The translations under genes and the position numbers were made by a program. A model generated the notes under the pieces. It made no database searches. It was given only the letters and a program-made list of their open reading frames with translations, and was not told the origin of the DNA. 64,000 bases of DNA from Pleomorphomonas sp. (lineage in GTDB: Bacteria; Pseudomonadota; Alphaproteobacteria; Rhizobiales; Pleomorphomonadaceae): NCBI GenBank assembly GCA_029976075.1, contig JARKNW010000011.1, forward strand, positions 1 through 64,000. The letters are read 5' to 3'. Below are positions 27,745-36,715 of this stretch, in pieces (the first letter of the stretch is position 1; the number at the start of each line of letters is the position of its first letter).

Positions 27745-28953
27745 ATGATCCCAGACGATACAGCAACGCCGGTGCTGCGCCAGATCTCGGTGCGCGCCGT
27801 CATGGACGTGCTCCTGAACTCCGGCGCCACTTCGCGTGCCGCCCTGGCCAAGATTACCGGCCTGTCCAAGCAGACCATGTCGGAAGTGATCCGCGTGCTG
27901 GAGAGCGGCGGCTTTGTCCGGGTCAAGGGGGTGACTTCGGGCAAGGTTGGCAGGGCGGCAGTGATCTACGAGGTCGACCCGTCAGCTGGCTACGTCATCG
28001 GTGCCGAGCTTGGGGCCACATCGCTTCGCCTGTCGCTAGCCAACATCGTCGGCGACATTATCGCTTCGGTCGAAGCGCCGTCGGATGAACTATCGGGAAC
28101 CGCATTGGTCTCGGCGCTCGGGCGCCTGGCTGCCGAACTCGTCGCAAAAGGCGGCGTCGAAAGGCACAAGGTTCTGGTGGCAGCCGTAGCCATGCCCGGC
28201 GTCGTCGAGCCGGACAGTGGACGATTGTCGCTATCGCCCAATCTCGAGGGGCTCGGTGATGTCGACGTGCGCACCCTGCTTTCGGCTGAGCTCGGCTGCC
28301 CGGTGGTCATCGAGAACGATATCAATGCCGCCGTCATTGGAGAATCCTGGACAGGCTGTGCGGTCGGTGTCGACGAAGTGGTTTTCTTCTCGCTCGGAAC
28401 CGGTATCGGCCTTGGTGCGCTGAGCGGCGGCCGGCTGATCCGAGGAGCCAGTGGAGCGGCTGGCGAGATCGGCTTCCTGCCGATCGGTGCCGATCCTGTC
28501 GCCCCCGAGAGCCTGAAGCGTGGTGCCCTTGAAAGCGCCATCGGCAGGCGTGGTATTCGCGATCGCTACCGGGGGCTCGGCGGTGACACCGGACTTTCGG
28601 CGCCCGACATTTTTGCGGCGGCCGAGGTGGGAAAAGATGCTGCGGCCGTCACCGCGGCTCATGACTTTGCCAGCATCGCCGCGTTGGCCATGGTCGCCGT
28701 TCATGCGCTGCTCGAACCGAAGAAAATCGTCGTGGGGGGCATCGTCGGCTGTCTTCCGGGCGTGGTAGAGCGGATCAGGGGTGAATTGCCGCGTGTGTGC
28801 CACCGGCCGATTGCCGTGGAGGTCTCCAGTCTTGGCGCTCGCGCTGCGTTGACCGGTGCCGTGGCCATTGCTCTCAATCAGGCTCACAATCTGCTGTTCA
28901 GCCCGGCCGACCTGCCAATGCCCTTGCGCCTGCCAACGGCGCTGCATGGCTGA
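27745..28953 (+). CDS. ROK-family transcriptional regulator
   Basis: About 402 residues in a NagC/Mlc-like layout. An N-terminal winged helix-turn-helix (VLLNSGATSRAALAKITGLSKQTM) is followed by a sugar-kinase-type ROK domain with a phosphate-loop-like GAELGATSLRLSLANI, VIENDINAAVIGE with the Asp of the kinase family, and SLGTGIGLG. The cysteine zinc motif CxCGxxGCxE that normally follows GAAGEIG is absent: the sequence continues FLPIGADPVAPESLK without cysteines. I start at 27745 (AGGAG about 12 bases upstream) rather than 27703, which has no site. It sits between the AraC gene and nagB, so an amino-sugar or mannitol repressor role is likely, with a phosphorylated amino sugar as possible effector. 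Confidence 0.85.
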   Translation: MIPDDTATPVLRQISVRAVMDVLLNSGATSRAALAKITGLSKQTMSEVIRVLESGGFVRVKGVTSGKVGRAAVIYEVDPSAGYVIGAELGATSLRLSLANIVGDIIASVEAPSDELSGTALVSALGRLAAELVAKGGVERHKVLVAAVAMPGVVEPDSGRLSLSPNLEGLGDVDVRTLLSAELGCPVVIENDINAAVIGESWTGCAVGVDEVVFFSLGTGIGLGALSGGRLIRGASGAAGEIGFLPIGADPVAPESLKRGALESAIGRRGIRDRYRGLGGDTGLSAPDIFAAAEVGKDAAAVTAAHDFASIAALAMVAVHALLEPKKIVVGGIVGCLPGVVERIRGELPRVCHRPIAVEVSSLGARAALTGAVAIALNQAHNLLFSPADLPMPLRLPTALHG

Positions 28954-29069
28954 CTGTCATCCAAATTTTATGTTCGGCATCTTGACGAACTAATTATCCA
29001 TCGCCATCATCTTTGCAGATGAAATGGTAGAGCCGGCCGTTGTCGCCGTGCCGATGGATGGAGCTCAAG

Positions 29070-29816
29070 ATGCGGATCAATCATTTCCCGACGACCGTAG
29101 CGGCGGCCCATGCCGTGGCAGATCACATCGCCGAGCGCCTGAAGAAGACGCCCAAGATCGTTCTCGGTCTTGCCACTGGCGCCACCATGGAGCCGGTCTA
29201 CGAGCGGCTGGTGGCCCTTCACCGCGCTGGTGAAGTCAGCTTCTCCGGCGTCACGTCGTTCAACCTTGACGAATATGTCGGCCTGCCACCGGCTGCTCCG
29301 CAATCCTATCGGTCGACGATGGACAGTCAGTTGTTCGACCTCGTCGACATCGACAAGTCGCGTACCTTCGTGCCTGATGGTCTCGCTGCCGATCCCGCAG
29401 CGTTTGCCCGCCGTTACGAGGCAATGATCCGCGAGGCAGGCGGTATAGATATTCAGCTGCTTGGCATTGGTCGCAACGGTCACATCGGCTTCAACGAGCC
29501 GGGAACCGACTTTGCGGCTCGTACCCGGGTCGTCAACCTCGAAGCGTCGACGCTTGAGGCCAACTCGGCCTTCTTCGGCGGGGCACTGCCGCCCACCCAA
29601 GCCATGACCATGGGTATTGGCACTATTCTCGACTCGCGAGAAATCATCGTGCTGGCCACCGGGGCAACCAAGCGGGATGCCGTGCGTGCGGCGCTGGCTG
29701 GTGATGTTACGTCGGATTGTCCCGCCACGGCGCTCCGTCGCCACGGCAACGTCAGTTGGTGGTTGGATGCCGAGAGCGGTGCCGATGTCGCAGGTGAGAG
29801 TCTGGCGGCAGAGTAA
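29070..29816 (+). CDS. nagB: Glucosamine-6-phosphate deaminase
   Basis: 248 residues, close to the Bacillus-type enzyme and shorter than the 266-residue E. coli form, which carries extra C-terminal residues. It converts glucosamine-6-phosphate to fructose-6-phosphate and ammonia. Recognised motifs are VLGLATGATMEPVYERLV, FNLDEYVGL with the catalytic Asp, and LLGIGRNGHIGFNEPGT. GGAG six bases before the ATG at 29070 decides the start. It is the catabolic counterpart of GlmS, 9 kb away, so the two must be regulated oppositely. No nagA deacetylase is present in the window, so either nagA lies elsewhere or glucosamine rather than N-acetylglucosamine is the local substrate. Confidence 0.95.
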   Translation: MRINHFPTTVAAAHAVADHIAERLKKTPKIVLGLATGATMEPVYERLVALHRAGEVSFSGVTSFNLDEYVGLPPAAPQSYRSTMDSQLFDLVDIDKSRTFVPDGLAADPAAFARRYEAMIREAGGIDIQLLGIGRNGHIGFNEPGTDFAARTRVVNLEASTLEANSAFFGGALPPTQAMTMGIGTILDSREIIVLATGATKRDAVRAALAGDVTSDCPATALRRHGNVSWWLDAESGADVAGESLAAE

Positions 29817-29841
29817 TCGTCTAAGTCGCAGTGAAATTTGT

Positions 29842-29871
29842 GCGGCGGCGCCTTCGGCGTCGCCGCTTTTT
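29842..29871 (+). terminator. Intrinsic terminator of nagB
   Basis: GCGGCGGCGCC, a TTCG tetraloop and GCGTCGCCGC form a stable hairpin followed by TTTTT. It closes the rightward PTS/amino-sugar gene run just before the convergent kinase gene. Confidence 0.88.
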
Positions 29872-29883
29872 CATGCTCTCAGG

Positions 29884-31332
29884 TCAGGCGGCAACACGTG
29901 CCTCCCGATCCGGAATCTCGATGACGAATGTCGCACCGGGACCGCTGTCAAGACAGGAGATCGTGCCGCCATGGGCCTTGACCAGCTCGGCGACGATGGC
30001 AAGACCGAGACCCGTGCCGCCGGATCGAACCGAACCGGAGAACGGCTTGAAAAGCGACTCGCGCGCCTTTTCCGAGAGACCTGGACCTGTATCCGACACC
30101 CGGATGCTGACCTTTGCGCCCTTGCGCTCGGCCGCAACGGTGAGCCGGCGCACCACCGCGTCATCCTTGCACTGCTCGAGTGCCTGCGCGGCATTGCGAA
30201 CGAGATTCAGCAAAACGCGGAAGAGCTGATCTGAGTCGGCATCGACCTCAAGATCTTCGGGAACCGCGTTGACCCACTCGATGCTGGCATGATGAACGAG
30301 CCCCGTCATCTCGGCCACATCGGTCGCCAATCTCGACAGGGACAGGAGGCGCCGTGACGGCGGAGCTTCCTGTGCCTTGCCGTACGCCAGCACCGACTGA
30401 CAGTAGTTAATGGCCCGGTCGATGGCCGACACCAGTTTGGGTGCAAACCGCTGCACCGACGGATCCGGAATGGACGTCAGGCGATCCGAGATAAGTTGGG
30501 CTGAAGCGAGCAGGTTGCGGAGGTCATGGTTGATCTTCGACACTGCAAGTCCCAGCTCGACGAGCCGCTTCTGTTGCTTGAAGAGGTCCTGGATGCGCTG
30601 CTGCATGGCGGCGGCGGCGAACTCGGCGCGCCCGATCTCGTCGGTCCGGCCGCCGTAGCGGACCAGATAGGTGTCCCCCTCGGGTTCCTGAGCCCATCTG
30701 TAAATCGACTTACCCAAGCGCCGCATCGGGATGACCATCAGGTACTGGATGGAGAAGAACACCAGCACGCCGACAAAAGCGGATATCAGGAACGACACCA
30801 GGAGAAGCCGGCCGGCGAAATGCAGGAGCTCGTCCCTGAGATGCGTTTCTGAGAAGACGACCTCTATCTCACCTTCATTATCGTAGGTGCCGGTAACCCG
30901 GATGGTCCGATCGCCACCGAACAGCATGGTGTCGATCGCTTCGGTCACGATGCCATGGGCTTGCAGGTTGTCGAAGTCGATGCTGCGGGTGACCGTAGGG
31001 GGCGTGTCCGCCATGGCGACAAGCTGCTTCATCCCCGTCGACCGGACTGCCACCGCGTAGGCGTCGAGCCGATTGAGAAGATCAGCCTGGATGGTGCGGG
31101 GCAATGCCGTTTCAGGATAGGTGGTCAGCGTGTGCGCGACAATCCCGGCAGTGCGTATCTTCGATTCGATATAGTTGCGCTGGAAGTTGGCGATGGCCGG
31201 TACGAACAGCAGCACTTCCGCGAACATCACGAAGAGAATCGTGAAGATCAGGAGCTTGAAGGACAGACTGAAGGTGTGGGTGGCCGGAAAATGCGGCTTG
31301 GTGTAGCCGCCGGAAGTGTCAGTCTGGACCAT
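29884..31332 (-). CDS. Sensor histidine kinase (orphan)
   Basis: About 482 residues. One membrane helix at about 24-46 precedes a periplasmic domain of roughly 130 residues. A second helix (LLLVSFLISAFVGVLVFFSIQYL), a HAMP-like linker and a catalytic core follow. The phosphoacceptor box is unusual, SKINHDLRNLLASAQL, instead of SHELRTPL. The ATPase domain has NLVRNAAQAL, SDTGPGLS and GGTGLGLAI, so it should be active. No response regulator is adjacent. I place the start at the ATG at 31332, which gives a normal short cytoplasmic N-terminus; the ORF is open to 31434. Neither start has a good ribosome site. It lies back to back with the rpmH promoter and convergent to nagB. The signal is unknown. 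Confidence 0.85.
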   Translation of the reverse strand: MVQTDTSGGYTKPHFPATHTFSLSFKLLIFTILFVMFAEVLLFVPAIANFQRNYIESKIRTAGIVAHTLTTYPETALPRTIQADLLNRLDAYAVAVRSTGMKQLVAMADTPPTVTRSIDFDNLQAHGIVTEAIDTMLFGGDRTIRVTGTYDNEGEIEVVFSETHLRDELLHFAGRLLLVSFLISAFVGVLVFFSIQYLMVIPMRRLGKSIYRWAQEPEGDTYLVRYGGRTDEIGRAEFAAAAMQQRIQDLFKQQKRLVELGLAVSKINHDLRNLLASAQLISDRLTSIPDPSVQRFAPKLVSAIDRAINYCQSVLAYGKAQEAPPSRRLLSLSRLATDVAEMTGLVHHASIEWVNAVPEDLEVDADSDQLFRVLLNLVRNAAQALEQCKDDAVVRRLTVAAERKGAKVSIRVSDTGPGLSEKARESLFKPFSGSVRSGGTGLGLAIVAELVKAHGGTISCLDSGPGATFVIEIPDREARVAA

Positions 31333-31536
31333 AATGGAGGGTTCCGAAAAAAGAATGCTCTCTATCTGTCGCTTTGCGCAGAAATTGGAAGAGGCCCGCG
31401 TCTGAAATAAGGTAAAATTCTGTCGCGCTGCCATATTTGCCGCGATCCTAGCGTCGCGGAGTGCCCACAGGTGTCAGCAGGAGAAGGAAAGGCGGGAAAG
31501 GGTCGGTCTTCGAGCCATTCACTCGGCATTGATGCG
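31333..31536. other. Divergent region between the kinase gene and the rpmH promoter
   Basis: Around 200 bases lie between the kinase start and the rpmH -35 box. It should contain the leftward kinase promoter. The part at 31340-31380 is AT-rich, but I could not define its boxes. Confidence 0.35.
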
Positions 31537-31565
31537 TTGACGTGCCACCCTCCGTCCCGTATAAG
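31537..31565 (+). promoter_or_regulatory. Sigma-70-type promoter of the rpmH operon
   Basis: TTGACG (31537-31542) and TATAAG (31560-31565) are separated by exactly 17 bases, close to the housekeeping consensus. Transcription would begin near 31572, giving an rpmH leader of about 158 nt. Confidence 0.75.
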
Positions 31566-31729
31566 CCCCTCCGATCGGAAGGGCGCCACCGGTCTTTCGG
31601 CCGGCTTGGCCGCATGTGCCGTGGCCGATTTCCCAGTTGAGACACGAGAGCTGTCCGAAGATGGGGCGCAAGCCGCCTCTGAGCCGGAGAGCCGCCAGAA
31701 CGAGGGGCCCGCTGGGCGGGCAAACGACC

Positions 31730-31864
31730 ATGAAGCGGACTTATCAGCCGTCCAAGCTCATTCGCAAGCGCCGTCACGGCTTCCGTGCGCGCATGGCCAC
31801 CGCCGGTGGTCGCAAGGTGATCGCCCGTCGCCGGGCCCAGGGGCGCAAGCGTCTGTCGGCGTAA
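31730..31864 (+). CDS. rpmH: 50S ribosomal protein bL34
   Basis: 44 residues, the standard length. [24 protein letters not shown] and the arginine/lysine-rich end [18 protein letters not shown] are nearly invariant in the family. The frame is open far upstream (from 31616), but the conserved MKRTYQPS fixes the start. It is the first gene of rpmH-rnpA-yidC, with a good promoter and a leader of about 160 bases. Confidence 0.98.
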   Translation: MKRTYQPSKLIRKRRHGFRARMATAGGRKVIARRRAQGRKRLSA

Positions 31865-31916
31865 TCGGCCCTCGTCCATGGCGGACGCCGGCCGTCCGGC
31901 TCGCGAGGCGCCAGAC

Positions 31917-32327
31917 ATGCAGCGGCTGAAGAAGCGAAAAGACTACGTGAAAGTCGCCCGGGGTGCCAGAACGCCCCGGCGCGGCTTTTTGCTGCAATCG
32001 ATCCGTCGTTCCGAAGGGGTGGCGGACGGGGCCGAAGCGGACGCCCGCTTTGGTTTCACGGTGACCAAGAAGATGGGCAATGCCGTGGTGCGCAATCGCA
32101 TCCGGCGCCGTCTCAAGGAAGCGGTACGGCTCGCTGGTGCCGCGGCTGCCGACCCCGGGCGCGATTTCGTGCTGGTCGGCCGTCGTCCGGCATACGATAT
32201 GCCGTTTACCACTCTGGTCGCCGATGTCGTCGGTGCCGTTCGTGCCGCAGCTTCCGGGAAAACGGGGCCGCGCGGCGGCAAGGAGGCGCTGAAGCCGGCG
32301 CCGAGCGAGGAAGAAACAGGTCCATGA
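31917..32327 (+). CDS. rnpA: Ribonuclease P protein component
   Basis: About 136 residues. It assists the RNase P RNA in removing tRNA 5' leaders. The start MQRLKKRKDYVKVARG, the block FGFTVTKKMGNAVVRNRIRRRLKEAVR with the RNR motif, and FVLVGRRPAY are typical. GAGG eight bases before 31917 supports this ATG over that at 31878, which would add 13 unrelated residues. The C-terminal 25 residues are a low-complexity extension. It lies between rpmH and yidC as in most bacteria, and its stop overlaps the yidC start (ATGA). Confidence 0.95.
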   Translation: MQRLKKRKDYVKVARGARTPRRGFLLQSIRRSEGVADGAEADARFGFTVTKKMGNAVVRNRIRRRLKEAVRLAGAAAADPGRDFVLVGRRPAYDMPFTTLVADVVGAVRAAASGKTGPRGGKEALKPAPSEEETGP

Positions 32328-34138
32328 CCGAAAACCGCAATATGATTCTGGCCATCGCCCTGTCGCTGGCTGTACTGCTCGGCTGGCAGTATTTTATCGC
32401 CGGTCCGCGGCTCGAGAAGGCGCAGATTGCCGAGCAGGCTGCTCAGCAGCAGGCCGCCGCTCAGGCCACCCCGGCCGAAGGCAGCAATAGCGCGCCTAGC
32501 GGAGCGACGGCCGAGAACGGTGCCGCACCGACCGTCGGCCTCAAAACGACGGCGGCCTTCGTCTCCCGGGAGGAGGCGCTCGCCAAGAGCCCGCGCGTTC
32601 CGATCGACACGCCCGAGTTGACGGGCTCGATCAGCCTGTCGGGTGCTCGCATCGACGATCTGTCTCTGAAGCTTTACCACGAGACCATCGAGCCGACGTC
32701 GCCGCTCGTGAAGCTTCTCAATCCCTTCGGTACCGATCAGGCCTATTACGCCGAGTTCGGCTTCATGGCCCCTGCTGGGGGTAGCATCGCCCTGCCGGGT
32801 GCCGAGACGGTCTGGACCGCACCCGAGGGAGCCCGTCTGACGTCGTCGACGCCCGTGAAGCTGACCTGGGATAACGGTGCCGGTCTGGTCTTTACCCGTG
32901 AGATTTCCGTGGATGACCACGCCATGTTCACGGTGAAGGACAGTGTCGCCAACAACACCGCGTCCGCCGCGACGGTTTATCCCTATGGTCTCGTGACCCG
33001 CTACGGTACGCCTCAGGTTCCCGGAACGTGGGTGTTGCACGAAGGATTGCTCGGTGTGTTCGGCGATCAGGGCCTCACCGAGGCGACCTACAAGAGTCTC
33101 AAGGACAGCGAGGGCGTGAAGCCGGCGTCTGTCAGCACCGGTTGGCTCGGCATCACTGACAAGTACTGGGCAACGGCCCTGATCCCCGAGGGCGGCGTCA
33201 CTTTCCAGCCGCGTTTCTCCTGGGCGCTGGCCGGCAGTGTCGATACCTACCAGGCCAATTATCTTCGTGATCCGCTGCAGGTTCCTGCCGGTGCGAGCGC
33301 TGCGACCGAAACGCGCCTGTTCGCCGGTGCCAAGACGGTCGCCCGCGTAGACGCCTATGAGAAGGAACTCGGCATCGTCAAGTTTGACCGGCTGATCGAC
33401 TGGGGATGGTTCTACTGGATCACCAAGCCGATGTTCTGGTTGATCGACTACCTCTACAAGCTGGTCGGCAACTTCGGTATCGCCATTCTGCTCGTGACGC
33501 TGATCGTCAAGGCCATCTTCTTCCCGCTCGCCAACAAGTCCTATGCGTCGATGAGCAAGATGAAGATGCTGCAGCCGGCCATGGCCGACATCAAGGCCAA
33601 GTACCCGGACGACAAGGTCAAGCAGCAGCAGGAGACCATGGAGCTCTACAAGCGGGAGAAGATCAACCCGCTCGCCGGCTGTTTGCCGATCGTCGTGCAG
33701 ATCCCGGTGTTCTTCTCCCTGTACAAGGTGCTCTACGTGACGATTGAAATGCGTCACGCGCCCTTCTTCGGCTGGATCCACGACCTGTCTGCTTCAGATC
33801 CGACCACCATCTTCAACCTGTTCGGCCTCATCCCTTGGGCACCGCCGCACATGCTGATGCTTGGCATCTGGCCGATCATCATGGGCATCACGATGTTCGT
33901 GCAGATGAAGCTCAATCCGGCGCCGCCGGATCCGACGCAGGCGATGCTGTTCACCTGGATGCCGATCGTCTTCACCTTCATGATGGCCGCCTTCCCGGCC
34001 GGTCTGGTGATCTATTGGTCCTGGAACAACCTGTTGTCGATCCTGCAGCAGTCGCTCATCATGAAGAAGCATGGTGTGAAGATCGAGCTGTTCGATAATT
34101 TGAAGACGACGTTCGCCAAAAAGCCAAAAGCCGGCTGA
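32324..34138 (+). CDS. yidC: Membrane protein insertase YidC
   Basis: 604 residues, as usual for Gram-negative YidC. It inserts and folds inner-membrane proteins alone or with SecYEG. An N-terminal helix (about 5-22) is followed by a Gln/Ala-rich linker, the large periplasmic beta domain (about 80-340), and five membrane segments from about 350. The conserved core contains FGIAILLVTLIVKAIFFPLANKS, the cytoplasmic helical pair with MSKMKMLQPAMADIKAKYPDD, and NPLAGCLPIVVQIPVFFSLYKVLY. The start overlaps the rnpA stop. A strong terminator 29 bases after the stop closes the operon. Confidence 0.97.
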   Translation: MTENRNMILAIALSLAVLLGWQYFIAGPRLEKAQIAEQAAQQQAAAQATPAEGSNSAPSGATAENGAAPTVGLKTTAAFVSREEALAKSPRVPIDTPELTGSISLSGARIDDLSLKLYHETIEPTSPLVKLLNPFGTDQAYYAEFGFMAPAGGSIALPGAETVWTAPEGARLTSSTPVKLTWDNGAGLVFTREISVDDHAMFTVKDSVANNTASAATVYPYGLVTRYGTPQVPGTWVLHEGLLGVFGDQGLTEATYKSLKDSEGVKPASVSTGWLGITDKYWATALIPEGGVTFQPRFSWALAGSVDTYQANYLRDPLQVPAGASAATETRLFAGAKTVARVDAYEKELGIVKFDRLIDWGWFYWITKPMFWLIDYLYKLVGNFGIAILLVTLIVKAIFFPLANKSYASMSKMKMLQPAMADIKAKYPDDKVKQQQETMELYKREKINPLAGCLPIVVQIPVFFSLYKVLYVTIEMRHAPFFGWIHDLSASDPTTIFNLFGLIPWAPPHMLMLGIWPIIMGITMFVQMKLNPAPPDPTQAMLFTWMPIVFTFMMAAFPAGLVIYWSWNNLLSILQQSLIMKKHGVKIELFDNLKTTFAKKPKAG

Positions 34139-34166
34139 TTGCAGCACGGCATCGCTCCTAAATCTT

Positions 34167-34199
34167 ACGGACCGGCTTTCGCGCCGGTCCGTTTCTGTT
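34167..34199 (+). terminator. Intrinsic terminator after yidC
   Basis: ACGGACCGGC and GCCGGTCCGT pair perfectly over 10 bp around TTTCGC and are followed by TTCTGTT. Confidence 0.85.
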
Positions 34200-34244
34200 A
34201 TGAGGGCATGAGTGCCCGCCGCCAAAACTCCAGGATCTGCGACG

Positions 34245-34895
34245 ATGGATGAAACCCGCACTGCGACCGATCCCGAGGCGACGCGTCTCCTATTCGCCCG
34301 TCCCTGGTCCTTCGTGCGCGGAATGGCACAGGTTGACGATCTGCCGCCGATCGCCGGTACCATCGAAGTTGCCTTCGCCGGGCGCTCCAATGTCGGCAAG
34401 TCCAGCCTGATCAATGCGCTCACCGGTCAGCAGGGGCTCGCCCGTACATCCAACACGCCGGGGCGCACACAGGAGCTCAACCTGTTCAAACCGGAGGTCG
34501 ACGCAGGTCTTTTGCTCGTCGATATGCCCGGTTACGGCTATGCCGAGGCACCCAAGGAAAAGGTCGACGTCTGGAACGCCTTGATCCGCCATTATCTGCG
34601 CGGTCGTCCCAACCTGCGCCGCGTCTACGTGCTGATCGATGCTCGTCATGGCCTCAAGAAGAACGATGAAGACGTGCTGACGCTGCTCGACAAGGCGGCA
34701 GTCTCCTACCAGGTTGTGCTGACCAAGGCCGACAAGCTGAAGCCGGGTGGCATTGAAAAGGTCATCGCGGATACGGCCGAGCGCATTCGCAAGCGCCCGG
34801 CGGCTTTCCCGGATGTCCTTGCCACGTCGAGCGAAAAAGGCGCCGGCGTTGATGAGCTCCGGGCTGCCATTTCGCGACTTCTCGCTGGCGCCTAA
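34245..34895 (+). CDS. yihA: Ribosome biogenesis GTP-binding protein YihA/YsxC (EngB)
   Basis: 216 residues. An essential GTPase of late 50S assembly. G1 [15 protein letters not shown]2/G3 with [10 protein letters not shown] and [12 protein letters not shown]4 TKADKLK and G5 ATSSEKG are all intact. The ATG at 34245 is preferred to the GTG at 34212 because AGGAT precedes it by about nine bases and homologues have a short N-terminus. It follows the yidC terminator, so it has its own promoter or depends on read-through. The yidC-yihA-argB order is conserved in Rhizobiales. Confidence 0.95.
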   Translation: MDETRTATDPEATRLLFARPWSFVRGMAQVDDLPPIAGTIEVAFAGRSNVGKSSLINALTGQQGLARTSNTPGRTQELNLFKPEVDAGLLLVDMPGYGYAEAPKEKVDVWNALIRHYLRGRPNLRRVYVLIDARHGLKKNDEDVLTLLDKAAVSYQVVLTKADKLKPGGIEKVIADTAERIRKRPAAFPDVLATSSEKGAGVDELRAAISRLLAGA

Positions 34896-34999
34896 GCCGG
34901 GCATTCAGGCACGTCTGGGGCGGTGACGTGTGGTTCAGGCGTTGAGCCTTGCCCCCTGATCGGCTATAGGCGTTCTCGATCCAACCTCCCGAGGCCGCC

Positions 35000-35905
35000 A
35001 TGACCACGTCCACGCCCGAATCCACCGAAGCGATGCTGTCGCGCGCCCGCATCATTTCCGAGGCGCTGCCCTACATGCAGCGCTACGACGACAAGACGAT
35101 CGTGGTGAAGTATGGCGGCCACGCCATGGGTAATCCGGATCTCGCCCGCGCCTTCGCCCGTGACATCGTGCTCCTGAAGCAGTCCGGCATGAAGCCGATC
35201 GTCGTGCACGGCGGCGGGCCGCAGATTGGCGCGATGCTCGACAAGCTCGGCATCAAGAGCGAGTTCAAGAACGGCCTGCGGGTCACCGATCGCGCCACCA
35301 TGGAAATCGTCGAGATGGTGCTGGCTGGCTCCATCAACAAGCAGATCGTCTCGGCGCTCAACGCCGAGGGCGGCAGGGCCATCGGTCTCTGCGGCAAGGA
35401 CGGCAATCTCGTCACGGTCGAGAAGGCGACGCGCACCATGCGCGACCCCGACAGCGAGACGGAAAAGGTGATCGATCTTGGCTTCGTCGGCGAGCCCAAG
35501 GTGGTGAATCCCGCCGTGCTCGACATGGTGGCCAAGGAAGATCTGATCCCGGTCGTCGCGCCTGTCGCCCCGGGAGTTGACGGCGAAACCTATAACGTGA
35601 ACGCCGACACCTTCGCCGGGGCCATTGCCGGTGCGCTGCACGCGGCCCGCCTCCTGTTCCTGACCGACGTGCCGGGCGTACTTGATAGCACCGGTCAGCT
35701 TCTCAAGCAGTTGACCCGTGCAGAGGCGCAGGCGCTGATTGCCGACGGCACGATTTCCGGCGGCATGATTCCCAAGGTGGAAACCTGCTTCGATGCGCTG
35801 AAGCGCGGTGTCGATGCGGCGGTGATCGTTAACGGCAAGACGGCGCATGCCGTTCTTCTGGAGATCTTCACCGAGACGGGCGCCGGCACGCTGATCCGCC
35901 GCTGA
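35000..35905 (+). CDS. argB: Acetylglutamate kinase
   Basis: 301 residues. It phosphorylates N-acetylglutamate in arginine synthesis, in the cytoplasm. The amino-acid-kinase fold motifs [22 protein letters not shown] and [17 protein letters not shown] are present, as are [13 protein letters not shown] and [10 protein letters not shown] near the end. The length and N-terminal helix fit the arginine-inhibited hexameric class. GAGG precedes the ATG by about six bases. Its stop overlaps the start of the HAD gene by one base, so the two are co-translated. Confidence 0.97.
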   Translation: MTTSTPESTEAMLSRARIISEALPYMQRYDDKTIVVKYGGHAMGNPDLARAFARDIVLLKQSGMKPIVVHGGGPQIGAMLDKLGIKSEFKNGLRVTDRATMEIVEMVLAGSINKQIVSALNAEGGRAIGLCGKDGNLVTVEKATRTMRDPDSETEKVIDLGFVGEPKVVNPAVLDMVAKEDLIPVVAPVAPGVDGETYNVNADTFAGAIAGALHAARLLFLTDVPGVLDSTGQLLKQLTRAEAQALIADGTISGGMIPKVETCFDALKRGVDAAVIVNGKTAHAVLLEIFTETGAGTLIRR

Positions 35906-36600
35906 TGCCAATCGACAAATTGTCCACCGGCGACGACCTGTTGGTTTTCGCCGGTGTGCGCAACTGGATCTTCGATCTCGACGACACCCTCTATCCGCCG
36001 GAGAGTGGGGTCTTTACTGCCGTGTTGGGCCGTATCCGGGCCTATACGGCGCGGGTGACTGGCGTCCCCGCCGAGGACGCCGCCGCCCTGCAGCGCGAAT
36101 ACGCCGCCCGTTATGGCACGGCGCTGCGTGGTTTGATGGAAGAGCACGGGGTCGATCCCGTGGATTTTCTCGCCGACGTTCATTCCGTTGACCGATCTGT
36201 TTTGAAGCCGAACCCGGCACTTGCTTCGACGCTGACGCGTCTGCCGGGGCGAAAGTTCATCCTCACCTCCGGAACGCATGCGCATGCCGGCGCGACGCTC
36301 TCGCGCCTCGGCATGGCCGACAGCTTCGACGGTCTGTTCGACATCGTCGACGCCAACTATCTGCCGAAGCCGGCCGATGCGACCTACGCGGCTTTCCTGG
36401 ATCGCTTTGCCATCGATCCGAGAACTGCCGTCATGTTCGAGGACACGCCACGCAACCTTGTCGTCCCTCGGGCACTCGGCATGCGGACTGTTCTGGTCGT
36501 CAGCCAGAATGGCCCTAACCGGCAGGCTCCTGCAGTCGACTTCGTCATTTCCGATCTCACCGGGTTCCTGAGCCAAGTCGCCGACGCTCTTTCAGGCTGA
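35905..36600 (+). CDS. HAD-superfamily pyrimidine 5'-nucleotidase
   Basis: 231 residues of the Sdt1/Phm8-like group of HAD phosphatases, which dephosphorylate pyrimidine nucleoside monophosphates. Motif I FDLDDTLYPPES supplies the nucleophile Asp and the acid/base Asp, motif II is LTSGTHAHA, motif III the Lys of LPKPADATYAAF, and motif IV MFEDTPRNL. The small helical cap inserted after motif I is the usual one. It overlaps argB by one base and ends the unit, with a terminator 31 bases downstream. In Rhizobiales this gene often sits between argB and dapD, as here apart from an inserted helicase gene. Confidence 0.9.
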   Translation: MPIDKLSTGDDLLVFAGVRNWIFDLDDTLYPPESGVFTAVLGRIRAYTARVTGVPAEDAAALQREYAARYGTALRGLMEEHGVDPVDFLADVHSVDRSVLKPNPALASTLTRLPGRKFILTSGTHAHAGATLSRLGMADSFDGLFDIVDANYLPKPADATYAAFLDRFAIDPRTAVMFEDTPRNLVVPRALGMRTVLVVSQNGPNRQAPAVDFVISDLTGFLSQVADALSG

Positions 36601-36630
36601 CGAGCCATGCGCTACCGGGACTGGTAGAGC

Positions 36631-36665
36631 GGAGCCTTCACCTGTATGAGAAGGCTCCTTTTTCT
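36631..36665 (+). terminator. Intrinsic terminator of argB-HAD unit
   Basis: GGAGCCTTC and GAAGGCTCC form a perfect 9-bp stem with a ten-base loop, followed by TTTTT. Confidence 0.9.
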
Positions 36666-36715
36666 CGCGCCGTGCCGGCTCCCGCCGTTGTCCGCGCGTT
36701 CCTCCCAGGAAGCCT

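Noticed and set aside
31566-31729. Chromosomal origin next to rpmH
   Set aside because: dnaA is not here and no cluster of DnaA boxes is visible. In alphaproteobacteria rpmH is often away from the origin.
31943-33781. Minus-strand ORF of 612 codons opposite rnpA and yidC
   Set aside because: Antisense shadow; the plus strand has certain housekeeping genes.
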